This document shows positions 58,517-64,000 of a stretch of DNA of 64,000 bases, piece by piece. The stretch is taken from assembly GCA_950295325.1 (NCBI GenBank), contig OX485807.1:19873666-19937665 (forward strand), in the 5' to 3' direction. The notes below the pieces were generated by a model. The model was not told the DNA's origin and ran no database searches. It worked only from the letters and a program-made list of their open reading frames with translations. A program made the position numbers and the translations under genes. The stretch is from Polytrichum commune. Lineage: Eukaryota; Streptophyta; Polytrichopsida; Polytrichales; Polytrichaceae. How positions within the stretch are numbered: the stretch's first letter is position 1; every line of letters starts with the position of its first letter.

Positions 58517-61500
58517 ATGGCAGTGAAGCCTATCACCTTGTTGACGAAGAATTCCGGTGGCGATGGACTGCCGACCAACCTGCTCGTCAATGTCGCCCGG
58601 TACTCTTCCGTAAAGAAGCTACCTCGAACACCCGACTCCGACAGCGGGTGGGAGAGAGACCCCGATCATGTGAATGCGGGGGGTGTGAATGCAGCAACGG
58701 GGGGTCTAATGATGAGCCCGGAGCTCCGGTCCAAGGAGATGATGGTTAACGGGGGCCACGAAACGCACCAGCCAAGCCTGCACTCGCCAGACATGCGGTT
58801 GAGCACCAAGGGTATGCATGCCAAAGGGATGCATGCCCGAGATGAGCTTAGCAGCTTGCGGAGTCGTTTGGAGAGCTTGCGAGGTGGCAGCGGAGGGGAG
58901 CATAGGAATTGGTCCAGGAACCCTGCAGGCCTGCATCACCGGAAGAGCGACGGGGATGCGAGTGCCGATGATTCTGTCACGAATGGTGACCATCATCATC
59001 ATCATCATCATCGAAATGTGTATAACCATAGTGGCGGCAGGAATCAGCATCGGATACAAACCCTTGAGGCCCGCACAAGCAATGGAAATGGGAATGGGAG
59101 CACCACTACCACACAAGGTGTGGGGATCACCGAGAAGGTGATGCGGGGTGCCTCCATTCTAGAGCTTGAGAAACTCGCAAATGGTGGCCTCCGGTTGCAT
59201 GAGAAGAATTCCAAGGACCGAAACCATCGTAGGCAGCGGAACAACCAGCCGGCAGCTCCTGCTTTGGAGTATTTGAGCAACGGTGATGTGGAGATGGTGT
59301 ATGAGACAGACGACCGGACTTTTAGCTTCCCGAGCGAGAAATTGGCGATGAGCAGCCACCCTAATCCTAACCCTGTGCGGCAAGTGGTGCATGACATTGC
59401 TGAGAAAGCAGCGAGGCGAACTCGCAACCGAGTCCATCACCAGAGTCCTGAAGTTCGCCATAGCGAGGATCAAAGAGTGGATACCAGCGGCAGGGCTGCT
59501 GTTGGAAGCAGGAACAACAATTCTCGTGTCGATGATGTTAACCGGATTCACCAGCGGCCGTTGCTGCACTTGGAGACACGAGATGCAGCAGCAGGTGTCA
59601 GTGATTTGGACAGCTTCAACCTGGACCATGAGATGCGAGTTGCAGATGCAAGCCAGCAATTAGTTCGCACAAATTACCGAACTCGCCAGCAGAGTCCCAA
59701 CCACATGATCATGACGCATGGGTTGCAGCGAGAAGAGTCGTCGATGGTACGTGCCCTCTCCAGCTCGCACAAGTCCAGCATTCGCAGTGACCAAAGTGGC
59801 CACCATAGCCATGGCATGATTAGCAATGGGAGCAGTGTCCATCCGTCCAGCCATCATGTGGAGGTGAGAGATGATCATGTCATGCAGGGAATTAGCCAGC
59901 CTGCGAGTGCGAGAAGCTCCTCGCATCATGCGCAGGATAGCCCTTTCAAGCAGAGTTTTCGCACCAACTATCCCAATTTCGAGGCCAGGGACGGCCTGCC
60001 TGCACATCTTAGCCTGCTGCATCCGGCGGGGGGAGAGCACAGCAGCAGTAGCAACAACCGCGGCCGCGATGTCGCGCATCCCCGGAGGAGCACTCAAGTG
60101 GGCCAAACCTGGTACGACGCTGAAACATCACCTTCTTCCTTCACTGGTGTCCACGGTCAAATGTTATTGTCATGTTTCGCACATGAATGTAATGCGGACA
60201 ATACAAGCCCGCCAAACATTGCCAAGCTTCAGTGCTGTCATAACCGAACCATGGTCAAAGAGTACTGTCATCTTCTCTCACATGAATGTTATACACGCAA
60301 TCACCCCTCCAGACATGGCTAAGCTTCAATTCTGTCCTCACAGAACCACGGTCAAAGAGTACTGATATCTTTCGCACATGAATGTAATGCGCACAAGAAT
60401 CCCTCCAGACATAGTTAAGCTTCAATTTTGTCATCACCGAACCATGGCCAAAGAACGCTGTCATCACCTGTCTCACATGAATGTCATTCACTTCTGTTAT
60501 CAACGATCTCTATTTTGTGCTCTTTCAGGTTTGCAGCCACGGAGCTCCAAAGCAACTTGCTCGTCGAAGTTGCGGACTGCCGGTTTCATCTGCACAAGGT
60601 ACTCATCAATCTTCCGTCTTCACGCTCAATTGCATTCCGTTGCTGCCAAGTAGTTTTATAGCTCCGCATTCAATTTGTACGCATATTTAGTTACGTGGAT
60701 CTTGCTCATCTTTTGAGGCCAATATCATTGAAGCTTTGGATCGTTTAATGTGTACGTGCGGCCAGTTTCCGCTCCTTTCGCGTAGTGGCCGCCTAAACCG
60801 CCTGGTTTTTGAGTCCCGCGACACCAACAAGGATCACATCAAGCTCACCGAGATGCCAGGGGGGCCCGAAGCATTCGAGCTCGCGGTGAAGTTCTGTTAC
60901 GGCATCGAGGTGGATCTCACTCCTCTCAACGTTGCAACACTGCGGTGCGCAGCCGAGTACCTCGAGATGACCGACAGCTTGGAGGATGACAACCTGGTGT
61001 CCAAAGCAGAGCATTACCTTTCCTTCGTGGTGCTTGCATCCTGGAAAGACTCCATCACCGTCTTGCAATCCTGTCACCGCCTCCTACCCTGGGCAGAGGA
61101 GCTCCAGATTGTGCGTCGTTGCAGCGAGAGCGTGGCATGGAAAGCTTGCACTGATCCGCATGGCATTCGATGGTCATTTTCAAGCAGCTCCAGTGCCCCT
61201 GCCATTATGTGGGACGGAGGCAAGCAGACACAGGTGGTGGCCAAACACATCCCACATGACTGGTGGGTGGAAGATGTCATCCAACTCAACTTTGATGCAT
61301 TCAGCAGGGTCATCACCGCCATCAAGGTTAAAGGAATGGCTTACACTTTGGTTGGGTCTGCCATAGCCCAGTACGCTACCAAATGGTTGCCAGGGCTCGA
61401 AAAGAAGAGCAAGAAGCAGCAACATACCCCCACGAATGGCAACAAAGAGCAAGCAGGGTTTGATTTCGATCAGGGCAGGGTTACGCAATTCACCGGAAAG

Positions 61501-63551
61501 GAAATTGTGGTGCGAAACTCCCAAGATGTACAGATGGTACATAAACCGGAGGAGACCCGGGCTTTGGTCGAGGGAATTGTTAGCATGCTGCCCCCGCAGC
61601 AGGACGCTGTGTCGTGTAGCTTCTTGTTGCGATTGCTGCGATCTGCATCCATGTTGTGTGCTGTGCCACCGATGTGCAAGGCGGAGCTGGAGAGACGGGT
61701 GGGTATGCAGATGGAGCATGCTTCCTTGAGCGATTTGCTCATTCCCTCTGCAAATAGCTCTGCTGACACCACCTACGATCTCGACACCGTCCAGCGGATT
61801 CTCGAGCAATTCCTCAAGAAGGTCAGTCTTCCTTCTCTAAATCTCATGTCAAAGCTAGAATACCACCTAATGAATATAGGCACAATGTCTGATGGGGTAG
61901 GATCCGGCTAGCAGTTGTGATGAATCACGTCGGTAGTCATGTCAAGTTTCAGGACTGGAGCTGAAATGCAAAAGTTTTAATTACGAGGTCAAAGTGAAGA
62001 TTTTTCACTTCTCCCATTATTTGAACCTAAAATGATTAAAGGAATTCGAGCACATAGTCGTATCTCATTACAACACATATTCCACTGACACAACCTTGAG
62101 CGGATTCTTGAGAGATTCCTCAAGAAGGCGAGTCTTCTCTGAAGATAGATACGTAAGATGTGTGGCCCCCATGACGATTTGTGTGATTCATTGCAATTGC
62201 TACCCGGATGAGACTATTGTAAGTTCACTTGTGTAACACAGTCGGTAGGGATAATGCTATCACTTAAAAGAGAAAAGCACAAAAAAGTAGTATCTTCACT
62301 CTAATACTGAAACATCCTACATACTAATACTAGACATCCTATAACTTCGGCATCTTAGCTCCAATACCGAAATTTGACATGATAATTGGCGTGATTCATG
62401 GAACCGCAATTGCTAATGCGTTGAGAGGATTCCTGATCCGATCCAAAGGCCAAGATTGTCTGTGGAGTTGGAAGTGCCTCAATAAAGAGAATATTACCTT
62501 CAGGTGTTGTGGGAAACATGCATACTAAAAACTCTTGGCTTCTGGAATCTGTAACCACCAAGAACTTAGAACTTATTGGGATAAGCTTAGTACATCTCCA
62601 GATGTTTGTTCAATCAATTTTCACTATACAGTACCTTGGTTTTAACCCCTAGAGGCCTCCGGGGTTGACATCTTAGGAAACATATGTATAGAGTACAAAG
62701 ACCCAATTTGGAATTGGCTTCCTAAACGAGAGATTCGGAGAATGATATTCAGACTATATCTGTACGGTTGAAATAAGCGAAATTGTCATTTATCATCACC
62801 ATATCATTTCAGAAACATTTTCTTTTGAAAAGTAACAAAAAAGTTCAATGAGCTGGATTCAAACCACTTAAACTTCGGTTTAATTGGCTAATACTTTTAA
62901 CTACATATCATGGTAGTGGAAATCATCACCTCCACAACCTTATCACTTTTCCCATATAGTTATCTGGTAACAAAGAAAAGTTTACGAGTCATTGAGGGAC
63001 ATGGTATACATAAAAATGTGAAGCAGCTGCAAACATGAAATGACATCAGATTCTTGTATGTGCATGTTCTGAATGGAAGTATGAGTAAAAGTTTTGGGTT
63101 CGCCCACCTTACCGATATCCATGCACTCAATATCCATGCAGTGGCAGTCTGTGTATGACCCTAACAAATTCTTTTATTCGAAATGACGAGATAATTGAGT
63201 ATGTCATTTTCTGAAGGAAGTGGATGCAATAATAGGTTTAAATTCTTATGATTTCCTTGCGTTTTGTGGCTTATTATTTTGGTTCAGGATCAATCAAGTG
63301 CAACAAGCCCAACGCAAAGTATTAGACCTGAGTTGCAGCTGCAGGTGCTAGACCCTGGTTCCAGCAAACCACACCCCTTGCCACATATGTCGAAAAGTAA
63401 AGTTGCGAAGCTATTTGATGCCTACCTGGTCGAAGTCGCGAGGGATCCGAACCTCTCTCTCGCAAGGTTCCAAAGCCTGGCCTCGGCCTTACCGGAATTT
63501 TCTAGAGCGTCCGATGATGGCTTGTATAGAGCTGTTGATACATATCTCAAG
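58517..63551 (+). CDS. NPH3/RPT2-family BTB-NPH3 protein with long N-terminal extension (3' end beyond window)
   Basis: Exons: 58517-60111, 60529-60598, 60766-61821, 63288-about 63551, giving 995 codons in phase. The BTB domain spans exons 1-3: GQTWF|AATELQ, NLLVEVADCRFHLHK, FPLLSRSGRLNRLV, PGGPEAFELAVKFCYGIEV and LRCAAEYLEMT (about residues 530-650). The NPH3 domain starts near residue 720 (DWWVEDVIQLNFDAFSRVI) and continues through YDLDTVQRILEQFLKK and KLFDAYLVEVARDPNLSLARFQSLA to DDGLYRAVDTYLK. Family members are plasma-membrane phototropin-signalling scaffolds or CUL3 adaptors. About 530 residues of Ser/His/Asn/Arg-rich, probably disordered sequence precede the BTB, far more than usual. 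Start is the first in-frame ATG. The last in-window boundary is uncertain: after YLK the genome reads gcatgc, so either a GC donor is used or the exon continues a few codons; terminal exons lie past 64000. Confidence 0.88.
60145..60490. repeat. about 99-bp tandem repeats inside NPH3-gene intron 1
   Basis: cacatgaatgt recurs at 60180, 60279, 60375 and 60474 (spacings 99, 96, 99). Units share gccaagcttca-type, a gaaccatggtcaaagagtac block and a ctgtcat block. They fill most of the 417-bp intron. Because the spacing is a multiple of three, exon 1 can be read 70 codons into the intron before a stop. Confidence 0.8.
61925..62095 (-). repeat. dispersed 222-bp-family copy, inverted, in NPH3-gene intron 3
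   Basis: The reverse complement gives cgactatgtgctcgaa, then aatcttcactttgac, aaaacttttgcat, and gcgtgattcatcacaac-type blocks in family order. It lies between the two copies of the exon-3 end segment (61793 and 62099). Confidence 0.5.
62099..62139 (+). repeat. duplicate of the exon-3 3' end in intron 3
   Basis: agcggattcttgagagattc followed by ctcaagaaggcgagtcttct repeats 61793-61833, which spans the end of exon 3 and its splice donor, with about five mismatches over 41 bp at an offset of 306 bp. In the second copy the donor gt has become gc. Confidence 0.75.
62200..62510 (+). repeat. dispersed 222-bp-family copy in NPH3-gene intron 3
   Basis: Blocks tatcttcactctaata, a gcatcttagctccaa block, a ttgacatgataattggcgtg block, aaccgcaattgcta and gtggagttggaagtgcctca match the family order on the plus strand. 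Together with the inverted copy at 61925 it makes this intron repeat-rich. Confidence 0.55.
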
Positions 63552-63715
63552 GCATGCCCTTCTTCAACCCTTTTGTATTTCTATTTATGTACCATTGGAC
63601 CTTTTGGGGTTTATGAATGAGAACGTAATACCAACAGCAAGGCGCTAATTTCTACGTTACTATCACTCGTTTTCACTCAAAATACTTAACCATCCCTTAA
63701 CTGAACATGACTTCT

Positions 63716-63960
63716 GGTCGGGAGTTGGTTGTGTTGCATTCAATACCTTCCATGATCAGTAAGTTGTCGGAGCATGCTTGGAGGTAGTATGGAGGTTTGA
63801 AAGAAGAACATTCTCTATTAGTGGTTTATTAAAGAGATTCTAAATTAAGTTTGGCCCTCAACGAACCGAGATAGGTTTCCTTCCATTCAGTTTCAAACAT
63901 TACCTCCCAGCATGCGCCACAAGTGGAAAGAGGTTATTGTATGCAAACTAACCAATGGAA
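63716..63960. mobile_element. foldback MITE related to 47177-47441
   Basis: The left arm cgggagttggttgtgttgca continues to gcatgcttggaggta; the right arm, reverse-complemented, shows gtttgcatac and gcatgctgggaggta at the same spacing. More diverged than the 47177 copy. If the NPH3-type gene continues past the window, this element lies in its next intron. Confidence 0.6.
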
Positions 63961-64000
63961 ATTCACAGGGGACCAACTTCTGACGAAAAGTCCCATTGAG

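Noticed and set aside
58517-60322. A single-exon 601-residue protein in place of the spliced NPH3-type gene
   Set aside because: The frame runs past a donor at 60111 into 99-bp intronic repeats. Splicing to 60529 restores the family-conserved GQTWF-AATELQ...FHLHK segment in phase.
59044-61809. Minus-strand ORFs of up to 209 codons opposite the NPH3-gene exons
   Set aside because: Antisense shadows of a GC-rich coding region; no domain resemblance.
1-64000. CRISPR arrays, operons, riboswitches and bacterial-type promoters
   Set aside because: Intron-bearing plant genes make these inappropriate; the tandem arrays found (57, 76, 99 and 222 bp) lack repeat-spacer structure.
1-64000. tRNA and rRNA genes
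   Set aside because: I scanned for T-loop-like ggttcga(a/t)tcc words and conserved rRNA segments. Near-matches such as cggttcgatcc near 56952 lie in dispersed repeats with no cloverleaf.

Overview
This is nuclear DNA from a land plant. The evidence is four plant-type intron-containing genes, GT-AG introns mostly 130-1,000 bp long, AT-rich repeat-filled intergenic DNA, a decayed Ty1/copia element and several families of small inverted-repeat transposons. The protein families (RRP12-like, mitochondrial-type dihydrofolate synthase, EXORDIUM/PHI-1, NPH3/RPT2) occur across embryophytes. The moderate introns and an EXORDIUM protein joined to a CUB-like domain make me lean to a non-seed plant (bryophyte or lycophyte), but the lineage is a guess.

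Layout. 1-4221 is gene-free and carries a 57-bp tandem array and inverted repeats. 4222-14139 (minus) is an 18-exon RRP12-like ribosome-biogenesis gene, 1,339 aa, with two telo-boxes upstream. 14330-26213 is a transposon cluster: two foldback elements (431 bp and 1,302 bp) with candidate 12-bp and exact 9-bp target duplications, three TAA-type PIF/Harbinger-like elements, solo fragments, and a dead hAT-type (DUF4371-like) transposase on the minus strand. 27000-33195 is an upstream region built of about 240-bp tandem repeats; the third copy is split by a 5.45-kb defective copia element (27625-33078, coding strand minus). 33196-36928 (plus) is a secreted EXORDIUM-like protein whose second exon encodes a CUB-like domain. 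41001-45535 (plus) is a 10-exon dihydrofolate synthase, 620 aa, with a mitochondrial-type N-terminus. 45536-58516 is gene-poor, with a fourth Harbinger-type MITE, a foldback MITE, two opposed copies of a TIR element (one disrupted by a nested element with a 9-bp target duplication) and tandem about 222-bp repeats. 58517 to beyond the window end (plus) is an NPH3/RPT2-family BTB gene with an unusually long, low-complexity N-terminal extension.

The genes do not form a pathway or cluster; each is an independent transcription unit. Exon-intron models were built by hand. They are supported by splice consensus, by codon phase closing exactly across every junction (RRP12 4,020 nt, DHFS 1,863 nt, EXO-CUB 1,518 nt) and by family resemblance of the joined proteins. 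No database search or transcript data were available. The least ordinary coding observations are the EXORDIUM-CUB fusion and the N-terminally extended NPH3 protein. The least ordinary DNA structures are the large foldback elements and the nested transposons.
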